A DNA stretch of 64,000 nucleotides from CAVQRB01 sp963715055 (GTDB lineage Bacteria > Pseudomonadota > Alphaproteobacteria > Rhodobacterales > Rhodobacteraceae): assembly GCA_963715055.1 (NCBI GenBank), contig CAVQRB010000017.1, forward strand, positions 62,001 through 126,000, given 5' to 3'. Of this stretch, positions 15,873 to 25,061 are shown one piece after another. Below the pieces are notes generated by a model. That model was not told the origin of the DNA. It saw only the letters and a list, made by a program, of their open reading frames with translations, and ran no database searches. Position 1 is the first letter of the stretch. Every line of letters begins with the position of its first letter. A program made the translations under genes and the position numbers.

Positions 15873-17003
15873 GTGATCAGAATCGACAGATATATCCTGT
15901 CGCAACTCCTCGTGCTGTTCGGCTTCTTCGCCCTGGTCCTGGTCGCCGTTTCCTGGATCAACCGCGCGGTCGTGCTCTTCGACCGACTTATCAGTGACGG
16001 GCAATCGGCGCTGGTATTTCTCGAGTTCACCACGCTCGGGCTGCCACGACTGATCACCACTGTGATGCCTATCGCGGCCTTTGCCGCGTCGGTCTATGTC
16101 ACCAACCGCCTCAATAACGAAAGCGAGTTGACGGTGCTTCAGGCGACAGGCTCGAGCCCCTTCCGCCTCGCCCGCGCACCGCTCTACTTCGGCCTCATCG
16201 TTTTTGCGATGTCCTCGGTGCTTTACCATTTCCTGCAGCCGATGTCGCTGAACCAGCTTGGGGTGCGCGAGGCGCAGGTATCGCAGAATGCGACCGGCAG
16301 GCTGCTGACCGAAGGGACCTTCCTGCATCCGTCAGACGGCGTGACCTTCTACACCGGCAGGATCGACGAGGATGGTGTGCTCTGGGATGTCTTCCTGTCG
16401 GACCAGCGCGACGATGCGGAAGGCGTGATCTACACCGCTCGGCAGGCTTATCTGTTGCGCCGCGGCGAAGACACCACCCTGATCATGGTCAACGGCCTGG
16501 CCCAACGCCTGAACAACCAATCCAATCGCCTCGCAACGGCGAACTTCGTGGACTTCTCCTTCGACATCTCGAACCTCGTCAAGACCACGTCGGGTCAGGT
16601 TCCGATCGCCCGCAACCTGACCACGCCGGCGCTGATGACCGCCTCCTGGGCCGATCTGTCGGCAAGCACGGGCCAAAGCATCGGGACCATCACCGAGGAG
16701 TTCCACACACGGTTTTCAAGACCCCTTTTCTGCATCGTCGCCGCCATGATCGGGTTCTCGACGCTCCTGCTCGGCGGCTATTCGCGCTTCGGCGTCTGGC
16801 GCGAAACCGGGGTCGCCTTTGCCCTCCTGCTGTTGCTCGACGGCATCGGCAGCGCCTTCCAGAAACCGGTGCGCGGTGACCCGTCGCTCTGGCCCGCGAT
16901 GTACCTGCCAAGCCTGGTCGGTATCCTTCTGACCCTGGGCATGTTGTGGGCAGCCGCTCGCCCGGGCCTGTTCCTGCGCCGCCGCAGGGTGGCCGCCGCA
17001 TGA
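15873..17003 (+). CDS. lptF: LPS export ABC transporter permease LptF
   Basis: A 376-residue inner-membrane subunit of the LptB2FG transporter that pulls LPS from the inner membrane and hands it to the periplasmic bridge. Three N-terminal helices start with the family motif IDRYILSQLLVLFGFFALVL. Then comes the periplasmic beta-jellyroll domain (about 140-270) and three C-terminal helices (FCIVAAMIGFSTLLLGGY and onwards). The GTG at 15873 gives the family N terminus MIRIDRYIL; the frame extends to 15828 without a better start. It overlaps lptG by four bases and heads the envelope gene run. Confidence 0.92.
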   Translation: MIRIDRYILSQLLVLFGFFALVLVAVSWINRAVVLFDRLISDGQSALVFLEFTTLGLPRLITTVMPIAAFAASVYVTNRLNNESELTVLQATGSSPFRLARAPLYFGLIVFAMSSVLYHFLQPMSLNQLGVREAQVSQNATGRLLTEGTFLHPSDGVTFYTGRIDEDGVLWDVFLSDQRDDAEGVIYTARQAYLLRRGEDTTLIMVNGLAQRLNNQSNRLATANFVDFSFDISNLVKTTSGQVPIARNLTTPALMTASWADLSASTGQSIGTITEEFHTRFSRPLFCIVAAMIGFSTLLLGGYSRFGVWRETGVAFALLLLLDGIGSAFQKPVRGDPSLWPAMYLPSLVGILLTLGMLWAAARPGLFLRRRRVAAA

Positions 17004-18097
17004 TCCTGCACCTCTATTTCGCGCGCCGCTTCGCAACCAGTTTCCTGATCCTCACATTCGTGCTGACCTGTTTCGTCGTCCTTGTGGACCTTGTCGACGT
17101 TACAAGGCGCTATGCAAGTTTCGACATCGGCATTGGCCGGCTGATCGGTCTGACCTTGCTCAACACGCCGCAGACCGTGAACCAGATTCTGCCGCTGATC
17201 ATGATCCTCGCCACGGTAGCGCTTTTCATCAGCCTTGCGCGATCCTCCGAACTGGTGGCGACCCGCGCGGCAGGGCGCTCCGCGCTCAAGGCACTGATCG
17301 CGCCGGTGGTGGTTGCACTCCTCATTGGCGGATTTGCGGTCACGACGTTCAACCCCATCGCGACCGGGGCCGCCAAGCGCTTCACCGAACTGACCGAGAC
17401 CCTGAAGACCGGCAAGGCCTCCTCGTTTTCCATTTCCGGCGAAGGTCTGTGGCTTCGCCAGGGCGATGCGAACGGCCAGAGCGTGATCCGGGCCTGGCGC
17501 TCGAACGAGGACGCCTCGGTGCTCTTCGATGTGACCTTCATCACCTATTCGCCGGCCGGGGACCCGGTACGCCGGATCGCAGCCGAGAGTGCCGCACTCA
17601 AGGACGGCGCCTGGATCTTGCGGCAAGCCAAAGTCTGGCCGCTCATGAAGGGCCTGAACTCGGAATCCTCGTCGGAGACCTACGCGGAGTTCACCCTTCC
17701 TTCCTCGCTGACGCTGGAGCGGATCCGGGAGAGTTTCGGCAAACCCGAGGCGATTTCGATCTGGGACATGCCGACTTTCATCCGGCAACTCGATCAGGCG
17801 GGCTTTTCCTCGCGCAAGCACCGGCTCTGGTTTCAGGCCGAACTGGCCCGGCCGCTGTTCTTATGCGCGATGGTGCTGATTGCCAGCGCCTTCACCATGC
17901 GCCATACGCGTCTTGGCGGCACCGGCGTCGCGGTTCTCAGTGCAGTTCTTCTGGGGTTCGGCCTCTACTTCATACGCAGCTTTGCGCATATTCTCGGCGA
18001 GAACGGCCAGCTTCCGATCCATCTGGCGGTCTGGGCGCCGCCTGTCGCCTCGGTTTTCCTCGCCCTTGGCCTGCTCCTGCACTCGGAGGACGGCTGA
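17000..18097 (+). CDS. lptG: LPS export ABC transporter permease LptG
   Basis: A 365-residue partner of LptF in the LptB2FG complex. The N terminus ILHLYFARRFATSFLILTFV starts the first helix. NPIATGAAKRFTEL and ISGEGLWLRQGDANG mark the periplasmic domain. Three further helices end with a loop before the stop. Its ATG overlaps the lptF TGA (ATGA at 17000-17003), and its own stop abuts the lptD start with no gap. Such coupling keeps the two permease subunits in equal amounts. The ATPase LptB is not in this window. Confidence 0.92.
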   Translation: MILHLYFARRFATSFLILTFVLTCFVVLVDLVDVTRRYASFDIGIGRLIGLTLLNTPQTVNQILPLIMILATVALFISLARSSELVATRAAGRSALKALIAPVVVALLIGGFAVTTFNPIATGAAKRFTELTETLKTGKASSFSISGEGLWLRQGDANGQSVIRAWRSNEDASVLFDVTFITYSPAGDPVRRIAAESAALKDGAWILRQAKVWPLMKGLNSESSSETYAEFTLPSSLTLERIRESFGKPEAISIWDMPTFIRQLDQAGFSSRKHRLWFQAELARPLFLCAMVLIASAFTMRHTRLGGTGVAVLSAVLLGFGLYFIRSFAHILGENGQLPIHLAVWAPPVASVFLALGLLLHSEDG

Positions 18098-20215
18098 ATG
18101 CTGAAACGCCTGAGCCTGATCGCGCTCCTCTTGTGGCCGATAACCTCGGCTGCGCAGCAGCAGGATGCCCCCGCAGCATTGCTGATCGCGGACGACCTCT
18201 TCATCACTGCCGAGCGCGAGCTTGTCGCCACCGGCAACGTTGAGGCGTTTCAGGGCGGCACCCGCATCCAGGCGCGCGAGATCAGGTACAACCAGTCGAC
18301 CGGGGCGCTCACCATCGTCGGGCCGATCAGCCTGCGCGACGGCGAGACGATGACCGTGCTTGCCGATGCAGCCGAGCTCTCCCCGGACCTGCAATCGGGC
18401 CTGCTGACTGGTGCGCGGATCGTCATGGACCAGCAGTTGCAGCTGGCCGCGGTGCAATTGGAACGGGTGGATGCGCGCTACAGCCAGCTTTACAAGACCG
18501 CCGTCACCTCCTGCCATGTCTGCGATGACGGGCGCCCTCCACTCTGGCAGATCCGTGCCAAACGCGTCATTCACGACCGCGAGGAACGCCAGCTTTATTT
18601 CGATCAGGCGCAGTTCCGGATCCGGGATGTCCCGGTCTTCTACATCCCGCGCCTGCGGCTGCCGGACCCGACGCTGGAGCGCGCCACAGGGTTTCTGATC
18701 CCGGAGTACTATACCAGCTCGGAGCTTGGGGCGGGCATCAAGGTCCCTTACTTCATCAAGCTCGGCGATCACCGGGACCTGACCCTGAGACCGTACCTTT
18801 CGCCGCAGACCCGCACGCTCGAATTTCGCTACAGACAGGCTTTCATCAACGGCGACATGATCTTCGAAGGTGCTCTGAGTGACGACGACCTGAAGCCGGG
18901 GGAGTTGCGCGGCTACCTCTTTGCCCTGGGCGCGTTCAACCTGCCAAGAGACTTTCGTCTGGCATTCGATCTGGAACTGACATCGGATGATTCATATCTG
19001 GATAACTACGACTATTCGGACAAGGATCGTCTCGACAGCAACCTGACAATCGGACGTGTGCGCAAGGACGAGTTGATCGAAGGGACGATCACCCATTACC
19101 AATCTCTGCGCGACGACGAGGACAGCAGCACCCTGCCGAGTCTCGAAGGCAACGCCGTCTACGAGGCGCGTTATTTCCCGAGTTACGTGGGTGGCGAGCT
19201 GCGCCTCAAGGCCAACGGAAACAGTTTCTACCGCACATCGGACACCGATATCATCGGCCGCGATGTCGCGCGGCTCAATCTCGATGCCGACTGGCTGCGC
19301 ACCTGGGCGCTGCGGGGCGGCCTTGTGGCACAGGGCAGGCTTGGGGTCGCGGCGGACGGTTTCGACGTCTCGCAGGACAGCACTTTTCCGAACCGCGAAA
19401 GCCAGATCAGCCCGCGCGGATCGCTCGCGCTGCGCTATCCGATGACCCGACGCGCCGAGACCGGCGTGCAGCACTTTCTCGAACCGATCGCGCAGATCGG
19501 CTGGACAGGCGGCGAGCGCCTCGACGTGCCCAATGAGGAAAGCACCCGCGTCGAATTCGACAGCGGCAACCTGCTGTCTCTCTCGCGGTTTCCAGAACCA
19601 GACCGGCGTGAACGTGGCACGGTCGCCGCTTATGGGTTGAACTGGACGCGCTTCCATCCCGAGGGCTGGGACACCGCGCTGACCGTAGGCCAGGTCGTCC
19701 GCGACAAGGCGGACCCGGATTTCACCCTGACCTCCGGGCTCGATGGCACCACCTCGGACCTGCTGGTCGCCGGGCAGATCAAGTCGCCGCTCGGTTTTGC
19801 CGTCACCGCCCGGACGCTCTTCGAGGATGCCTTCGATATGTCCAAGGCGGAACTTCGGGGCGACTACAGCATTCCGCGCATTACCCTCGGCGGCACCTAC
19901 GTCTGGATCACCAAGGATGCCGCGGAAGACCGCGACATCAACACCGAGGAGGTGGCGCTTTTCGGCACCTACAGGATCGACGAGCAATGGGACGCCAATG
20001 CCGACTGGCGCTTCGATCTCGAGCAATCACGCGCCTCCGAAGTGGGATTGGGGTTGGATTACACCAATGAATGCGTCAGGGTCAGCGTCGACGTGAACCG
20101 CAGGTTCACCAATTCATCAAGCCTTGAGCCTTCCACCAGTTTGGGATTTACCGTAAGTCTGCGGGGCTTCGCGGTTCAGGCAGGCACTCAGAGTTACAAA
20201 AAGTCATGTGGATGA
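18098..20215 (+). CDS. lptD: LPS-assembly outer membrane protein LptD
   Basis: A 705-residue protein with a signal peptide (MLKRLSLIALLLWPITSAA). The N-terminal OstA/LptA-like domain (about 25-130) receives LPS from the periplasmic bridge. The C-terminal beta-barrel (about 180-705) inserts it into the outer leaflet with LptE. A Cys pair in TSCHVCDDG (about residues 139-142) and a lone Cys in TNECVRV near the C terminus, plus KKSCG at the end, could make the inter-domain disulphides that LptD needs. Its stop overlaps the surA start region, which fits SurA being the chaperone for LptD folding. Confidence 0.92.
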   Translation: MLKRLSLIALLLWPITSAAQQQDAPAALLIADDLFITAERELVATGNVEAFQGGTRIQAREIRYNQSTGALTIVGPISLRDGETMTVLADAAELSPDLQSGLLTGARIVMDQQLQLAAVQLERVDARYSQLYKTAVTSCHVCDDGRPPLWQIRAKRVIHDREERQLYFDQAQFRIRDVPVFYIPRLRLPDPTLERATGFLIPEYYTSSELGAGIKVPYFIKLGDHRDLTLRPYLSPQTRTLEFRYRQAFINGDMIFEGALSDDDLKPGELRGYLFALGAFNLPRDFRLAFDLELTSDDSYLDNYDYSDKDRLDSNLTIGRVRKDELIEGTITHYQSLRDDEDSSTLPSLEGNAVYEARYFPSYVGGELRLKANGNSFYRTSDTDIIGRDVARLNLDADWLRTWALRGGLVAQGRLGVAADGFDVSQDSTFPNRESQISPRGSLALRYPMTRRAETGVQHFLEPIAQIGWTGGERLDVPNEESTRVEFDSGNLLSLSRFPEPDRRERGTVAAYGLNWTRFHPEGWDTALTVGQVVRDKADPDFTLTSGLDGTTSDLLVAGQIKSPLGFAVTARTLFEDAFDMSKAELRGDYSIPRITLGGTYVWITKDAAEDRDINTEEVALFGTYRIDEQWDANADWRFDLEQSRASEVGLGLDYTNECVRVSVDVNRRFTNSSSLEPSTSLGFTVSLRGFAVQAGTQSYKKSCG

Positions 20216-21444
20216 GCGGACAAATGATAAGATTTCACACGCTGGCGCTGGCGGCGGGCCTCGCATTGGGAGGGTTGTTTGCCGAACCCGCCCCGGCTCA
20301 GAACCTCTTCTCCACGGTGGTGAGCGTGAACGATACCGTGGTCACGGAATTCGAAGTGGACCAGCGCCAGCAGTTTCTGCGTCTTCTCGGCGCACCGGGA
20401 TCGAGCCGGAACGAAGTGATCGACATCCTGATCGACGACCGTTTGAAAGAGCAGGCCATCAGGTCGGCGGGACTTGAAGTCACCGACGAAGAGGTGCAGG
20501 CGGGCATGACGGAATTTGCCTCCCGCGCCAATCTGACCTCCGAGGCCATGATCGAGCAATTCGAACAGAATGGCGTGGCCGCCGAGACATTTGAAGCCTT
20601 TGTCAGCGTCGGCATCGGCTGGCGAAACCTTGTGCAGGCGCGCTTCGGCGCCCGGGTTCAGGTGAGCGAGCAGGAAATCGACCGGGCGCTCGGCCGCAGC
20701 GGCGAGGCCAGCAGCATCCGCGTACTTGTATCGGAGATCATCATTCCCGCACCGCAGGACCAGCTTGCCGAGGTCCAGGACGTGGCCCAGCAGATCGCCG
20801 CATCGACCAGCGAGGCCGAATTCTCGGAATTCGCCCGGCAGTATTCCGCGACCGCGACCCGCGACGCCGGCGGACGTCTGCCCTGGCAGAACCTCAACGA
20901 CCTGCCGCCGGTGCTGCGGCCGATCCTGCTCGGGCTGGCACCTGGCGAAGTCTCGGAACCGCTCAACATCCCGGACGCCGTGGCGCTCTTCCAACTGCGC
21001 GGCATCGAGGAGACCGGAGCGCCGGCGCCGCAGTTCGCGGCGATCGACTATGCGGCCTATTACCTGCCCGGCGGGCGCAGCGAAGCGACACTGGCGCAAG
21101 CCGCAAAGTTGCGGCGCGAACTCGACGTCTGCGACGATCTTTACGGCATCGCACAAGGTCAACCCGCGGAGGTGCTGGAGCGCGGCAGCAAGCCGCCCGC
21201 CGAGATCCCGCAGGACATCGCCTTCGAATTGAGCAAGCTCGACCCGGGCGAGGTCTCCACCGCCCTGACCCGCAACAATGGCCAGACACTGGTATTCCTG
21301 ATGCTCTGCGGGCGGACCGCCGCAATCAATGAAGACGTGGAGCGCGGCGATGCTGCCGCCGCCCTGCGTCAGAACCGGGTCACCGCCTACGCCGACGGCT
21401 ATCTGGAACAACTGCGGGCGGACGCGCGTATCGTCACGCAATGA
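20212..21444 (+). CDS. surA: Periplasmic chaperone / peptidylprolyl isomerase SurA
   Basis: A 410-residue periplasmic protein with a signal peptide ending EPAPAQ. The SurA N-terminal domain (about 30-150) has SVNDTVVTEFEVDQRQQFLR. A rotamase (parvulin-type) domain follows at about 165-270 (LVSEIIIPAPQDQLAEVQ; FARQYSATATRDAGGRLPW). The C-terminal part includes GEVSTALTRNNGQTLVFLML, a second, degenerate parvulin-like region. It escorts unfolded outer-membrane proteins, including LptD, to the BAM complex. Three starts are possible: 20206, 20212 and 20224. I chose 20212 because its ATG overlaps the lptD stop as ATGA. Its own stop overlaps the pdxA start. Confidence 0.88.
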   Translation: MSGQMIRFHTLALAAGLALGGLFAEPAPAQNLFSTVVSVNDTVVTEFEVDQRQQFLRLLGAPGSSRNEVIDILIDDRLKEQAIRSAGLEVTDEEVQAGMTEFASRANLTSEAMIEQFEQNGVAAETFEAFVSVGIGWRNLVQARFGARVQVSEQEIDRALGRSGEASSIRVLVSEIIIPAPQDQLAEVQDVAQQIAASTSEAEFSEFARQYSATATRDAGGRLPWQNLNDLPPVLRPILLGLAPGEVSEPLNIPDAVALFQLRGIEETGAPAPQFAAIDYAAYYLPGGRSEATLAQAAKLRRELDVCDDLYGIAQGQPAEVLERGSKPPAEIPQDIAFELSKLDPGEVSTALTRNNGQTLVFLMLCGRTAAINEDVERGDAAAALRQNRVTAYADGYLEQLRADARIVTQ

Positions 21445-22425
21445 CACGATCGCAGGCACCGCTGGTCATAAGCTGCGGCGAGCCGGCCGGTATCGGACCG
21501 GAGGTGGCCGCGAAAGCCTGGCGCGCGCTTGGATCCAATATCCCCATGGCCTGGATGGGCGATCCGAGGCACCTGCCCCAAGGCACCGCCTACGAAGTCA
21601 TCGGGCGGATCGAGGAGGCAGGAGCAGTCAGCACGCGCGCCTTGCCGGTCCTCGCGCATCCTTTCGCCCGGGCTTGCACAGCCGGAAATGCCCGATCCTG
21701 CCAATGCCCAAGGGGTCATCGACGTGATCGCCGCCTGTGTCGATCTGGTACGACAGGGCCGTGCGGCGGCGCTTTGCACCGCGCCCATTCACAAGAAGGC
21801 GTTGATTGATGGCGCGGGCTTCGCCTACCCCGGCCACACCGAGTATCTGGCAGCCCTTGCCGGCAGCGGGGTGCAATCGGTGATGATGCTGGCCTCTGAC
21901 GCGTTGCGCGTGGTGCCGGCGACGATCCACATTCCCTTGGAAGATGTGCCGCGCGTGCTCACCCCGGCCCTGCTCCGTCATGTGATCGAGACGACCTACG
22001 CATCGCTCGGGTCGCAATTCGCCATCGAAACGCCCCGCATTGCCGTGGCGGGCCTCAATCCGCACGCAGGCGAGGGCGGTGCCATGGGCGCGCAGGAGGG
22101 TGCCTGGATCGGACCGCTGATCGCAGAGCTTGCCACCGGAGGGCGCCAGATTACCGGCCCTTACCCTGCCGACACGCTGTTTCACGCCGCCGCCCGGCAA
22201 CGCTACGATGCAGCGGTCTGCATGTATCACGATCAGGCGCTGATCCCGATCAAGACGCTGGATTTCGATCGGGGCGTGAACGTGACCCTCGGCTTGCCTT
22301 TCGTGCGGACATCGCCCGACCATGGCACCGCCTTCGACATCGCGGGCAAGGATATGGCCAACCCCTTGAGCATGATCGAAGCCCTGAAACTCGCGGCACG
22401 GCTGGCCCGGGGACAGGGCGCATGA
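21441..22425 (+). pseudogene. pdxA: 4-hydroxythreonine-4-phosphate dehydrogenase, frameshifted
   Basis: PdxA oxidises 4-phosphohydroxy-threonine in the DXP-dependent route to pyridoxal phosphate. The first frame (from ATG 21441) gives LVISCGEPAGIGPEVAAKAW and runs to LPVLAHPFA. The family then continues in the next frame from about 21667: LAQPEMPDPANAQGVIDVIA, then CTAPIHKKALIDGAGFAYPG, GLNPHAGEGGAMG, MYHDQALIPIKTLDF and the C terminus. The join lies at CCCGGG (21667-21672): one base too many, or two missing. With one base removed the protein would be 327 residues, the usual length. The gene overlaps surA and rsmA by four bases each. As PdxA is normally needed in this lineage, a sequencing error is more likely than true loss. 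Confidence 0.85.
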
Positions 22426-23264
22426 GTGCCATCGACAACCTGCCGCCGCTGCGCGAGGTGATCCGCAGCCACGATTTGCAGGCGCGCAAGTCCATGGGGC
22501 AGAATTTCCTTCTCGACCTCAACCTGACGGCCAAGATCGCGCGGCAGGCCGGTGACATGACGGCCTGCGATGTGCTGGAGATCGGCCCCGGTCCGGGCGG
22601 GCTCACGCGCGGACTGCTGGCTGAAGGCGCGCGGCATGTACTCGCCATCGAGAAGGACCGCCGCTGCCTGCCCGCACTGGCGGAGATCGAGGCCGCCTAC
22701 CCCGGACGGCTGACGGTGATCGAGGGCGACGCGCTCGACATCGACCCGCTGACCTCGCTGACGCCTCCGATCCGGGTGGCGGCCAACCTGCCCTATAATG
22801 TCGGCACAGAGCTTCTGGTGCGTTGGCTCACGCCACCCGACTGGCCGCCGTTCTGGCAGAGCCTGACCCTGATGTTCCAGCGCGAGGTGGCGGAACGCAT
22901 CGTGGCGGAGCCGGGCGGCAAGGCCTACGGTCGCCTCGCGATCCTGGCCCAATGGCGGTCCGATGCGCGCATCGTGATGAGCCTGCCGCCCGAGGCTTTC
23001 ACCCCGCCGCCCAAGGTCTCGAGCGCTGTTGTGCATCTTGCGGCCCTGCCCGCGCCCCGATATCCGGCAGATGCAGCCATTCTAAGCCGTGTGGTCGCCG
23101 CGGCCTTCAACCAGCGGCGAAAGATGCTCAGGGCGGCATTGAAATCGGTGGCTCCGGATATCGAGGACCGGTTGCGCGTCGCAGGGCTCACCCCCACCGA
23201 CCGGGCCGAACAGGTGCCACTGGAAGGGTTCTGCGCCCTGGCGAGAGCGATAGCGCAGCCATGA
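22422..23264 (+). CDS. rsmA: 16S rRNA dimethyladenosine transferase
   Basis: A 280-residue SAM-dependent enzyme that dimethylates the two adjacent adenines near the 3' end of 16S rRNA during small-subunit assembly (KsgA family). Motifs in order: SMGQNFLLDLNLTAKI, the SAM-binding VLEIGPGPGGLTRGLL (about residues 48-63), AIEKDRRCLPAL, and the catalytic NLPYNVGTELLVRW (about 125-138). The C-terminal helical domain has AAFNQRRKMLRAALKS. It overlaps pdxA by four bases (ATGA) and is the last gene of the lptF-to-rsmA run. About 200 bases of unassigned sequence follow. Confidence 0.95.
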   Translation: MSAIDNLPPLREVIRSHDLQARKSMGQNFLLDLNLTAKIARQAGDMTACDVLEIGPGPGGLTRGLLAEGARHVLAIEKDRRCLPALAEIEAAYPGRLTVIEGDALDIDPLTSLTPPIRVAANLPYNVGTELLVRWLTPPDWPPFWQSLTLMFQREVAERIVAEPGGKAYGRLAILAQWRSDARIVMSLPPEAFTPPPKVSSAVVHLAALPAPRYPADAAILSRVVAAAFNQRRKMLRAALKSVAPDIEDRLRVAGLTPTDRAEQVPLEGFCALARAIAQP

Positions 23265-23468
23265 CTGGCGTGGCTACGACGGGGGCGCAACGTCGCTTGC
23301 GAGGAGCATTTCCCGGGGACGCGCCGGCGTGGCGGACGCTCACGCGGAGGTCGAATCGTCCCGTCCCGAAAGGAGCAATCCGAGAATCGCTGGCCTGGTA
23401 GGATCAACTCCGAGCGAGGTCAAAGGTCCTGTGAACAAGGTGACCTCTCAAGCCGTCGGGTGGTCCCG

Positions 23469-24005
23469 TTACTCCGCCGCTTCCGGGGCGTCGTCGTTTC
23501 CGGCGCCCTGAGCCTCGGGTTTCGGCTTGGGCTTCCGGCGGGGTGCACGTTTCGGCTTCGGCTGACTTTCCGGCGTCTCGACCAGATTGCTTTCGGACTC
23601 GGATGTCTCTCCGCCGGAGCGGTCCTCGACATCGGGTTGGTCCCCGGGCTGGCTCGCTTCGCGCTCCTGGCGCTCGAACCTTTCACGGTCACGCTCCGCC
23701 TGGCGCTCACGATTCTGGCGCTCCTGCTCTTCGCGGCGCTGATCGATTTCGCGCTGCGCTTCCGACAGCATGCGCGCGTAATGCTCGGCGTGCTGCTGGA
23801 AGTTCTCCGCGGCCACCCGGTCATTGCTGAGTTGGGCGTCCCTTGCCAGCTGGTTGTATTTCTCGATGATCTGTTGCGGCGTGCCGCGCACTTTTCCCTC
23901 GGGGCCGGAACTGTCGAACACGCGGTTCACGACGTTGCCGCCTTGATTGCTGTTCGATCTGTTTCGGTTGCTCTTCGAGCGCGACCGGGATCTCGGTGAT
24001 TTCAT
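23469..24005 (-). CDS. DUF4167 domain protein
   Basis: A 178-residue protein. The N terminus is a basic, Ser/Arg/Asn-rich tail (KSPRSRSRSKSNRNRSNSNQ). The conserved DUF4167 core follows (about 24-80): NVVNRVFDSSGPEGKVRGTP, QQIIEKYNQLARDAQLSND, RVAAENFQQHAEHYARML. The last 90 residues are a highly charged, low-complexity Glu/Arg/Gln coil ending with Pro/Lys-rich KRAPRRKPKPKPE. The family is confined to alphaproteobacteria and has no known function. The basic tails suggest RNA or ribosome contact, which is my inference. It lies downstream of prmC and prfA on the same strand, with 222 bases between. Confidence 0.85.
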   Translation of the reverse strand: MKSPRSRSRSKSNRNRSNSNQGGNVVNRVFDSSGPEGKVRGTPQQIIEKYNQLARDAQLSNDRVAAENFQQHAEHYARMLSEAQREIDQRREEQERQNRERQAERDRERFERQEREASQPGDQPDVEDRSGGETSESESNLVETPESQPKPKRAPRRKPKPKPEAQGAGNDDAPEAAE

Positions 24006-24227
24006 TGAATCTGCTCAGCCTTCGTGCTGTGGATCGTGGGACCGGCTGTCCAGATGGTACGAGGCGGACACCGGATTTGACATGTTGGGCTTAAAGCCGC
24101 GCAGGACCACCTCATGAGGCATTCACCGCTGCAACAACTCTGAATAAGCATGGCGGGCATCCTGCTGCAAGACCTAATCTGCGACGACCTACGGATTTAG
24201 GTTGTTTTGCAGAAACATTCGCGGCTT

Positions 24228-25061
24228 TTACCCGGGTTTGGCGGCCCGGATGACACGATCCCGCCCGTCCATATCCGGTAGAATCACGATTTCGGCCCAT
24301 CCTTCCCCGGCAAAGATTTCCGCCACCTCGCGGCCTTGTCGCCATCCGGTCTCAACCAGCACACGACCGTCGGCGGTGAGGTATTGCTGTGCGCGGCGCG
24401 CAATGATGCGGTAAACGGAAAGGCCATCCTGCCCGTCAGTCAGGGCAAGGCGCGGTTCATGATCGCGCAGTTCCGGCTGTACCTCCGCCATCTCCGAGGC
24501 GGCGAGATAGGGCGGGTTCGAAATGACCAGATCGAAACGGCCTTCCACCGCCTCGAACCAGTTGGAGGTGAAGATGCGCGCGCGTGCCGCCACGCCATGC
24601 AGCACGGCATTGGCACTGGCCTGCAGGCAGGCATCCTCGCTCAGATCGACGCCTACCCCTTCGGCCTCGCTGCGTTCGGCCAGCAGGGTGACAAGGATGC
24701 AACCCGACCCCGTGCCAAGATCGAGAACCGTGTCGAAAGGCTCCGCAAGCGCGGCTTCGATCAGGCTCTCGGTTTCGGGGCGCGGGTCGAGCACTGCGCG
24801 GCTGACCCCGAAGGTGCGGCCGTAGAACTCCCGCGTGCCAATCAACTGGGAGACCGGAACGCGCACTGCCCGAAGCGCGATGAGATGGTCGTAACGCTCC
24901 GCGATATCGGGGGCGAGATCCTCTGGCGCGATCAGGGTCACCCGCGCGGCATCCACGCGGGCCGCATGGGCCAGCAGTACCCGCGCATCCCGTGCCGGAT
25001 CGGGCACACCCGCCGCACGCAGCCGCGCCATTGCCGCGAGCATCGCTTCGGCAGCTGTCAC
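24228..25061 (-). CDS. prmC: Release factor glutamine methyltransferase
   Basis: A 277-residue SAM-dependent enzyme that methylates the Gln of the GGQ motif of release factors. The N-terminal helical domain has LRAAGVPDPARDARVLLAHA. SAM binding is at DTVLDLGTGSGCILVTLL. The catalytic motif VISNPPYLAASE binds the target Gln. The C terminus ends ILPDMDGRDRVIRAAKPG. Its start overlaps the prfA stop by four bases, so enzyme and substrate are made together. Confidence 0.94.
   Translation of the reverse strand: MTAAEAMLAAMARLRAAGVPDPARDARVLLAHAARVDAARVTLIAPEDLAPDIAERYDHLIALRAVRVPVSQLIGTREFYGRTFGVSRAVLDPRPETESLIEAALAEPFDTVLDLGTGSGCILVTLLAERSEAEGVGVDLSEDACLQASANAVLHGVAARARIFTSNWFEAVEGRFDLVISNPPYLAASEMAEVQPELRDHEPRLALTDGQDGLSVYRIIARRAQQYLTADGRVLVETGWRQGREVAEIFAGEGWAEIVILPDMDGRDRVIRAAKPG

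Noticed and set aside
23265..23468. Short frames in the 204-base gap between rsmA and DUF4167
   Set aside because: No start signal, domain or structure that I could support; left unassigned.
24006..24227. Possible TTGACA promoter hexamer in the DUF4167-prmC gap
   Set aside because: It is on the plus strand with no matching -10 and no plus-strand gene downstream.
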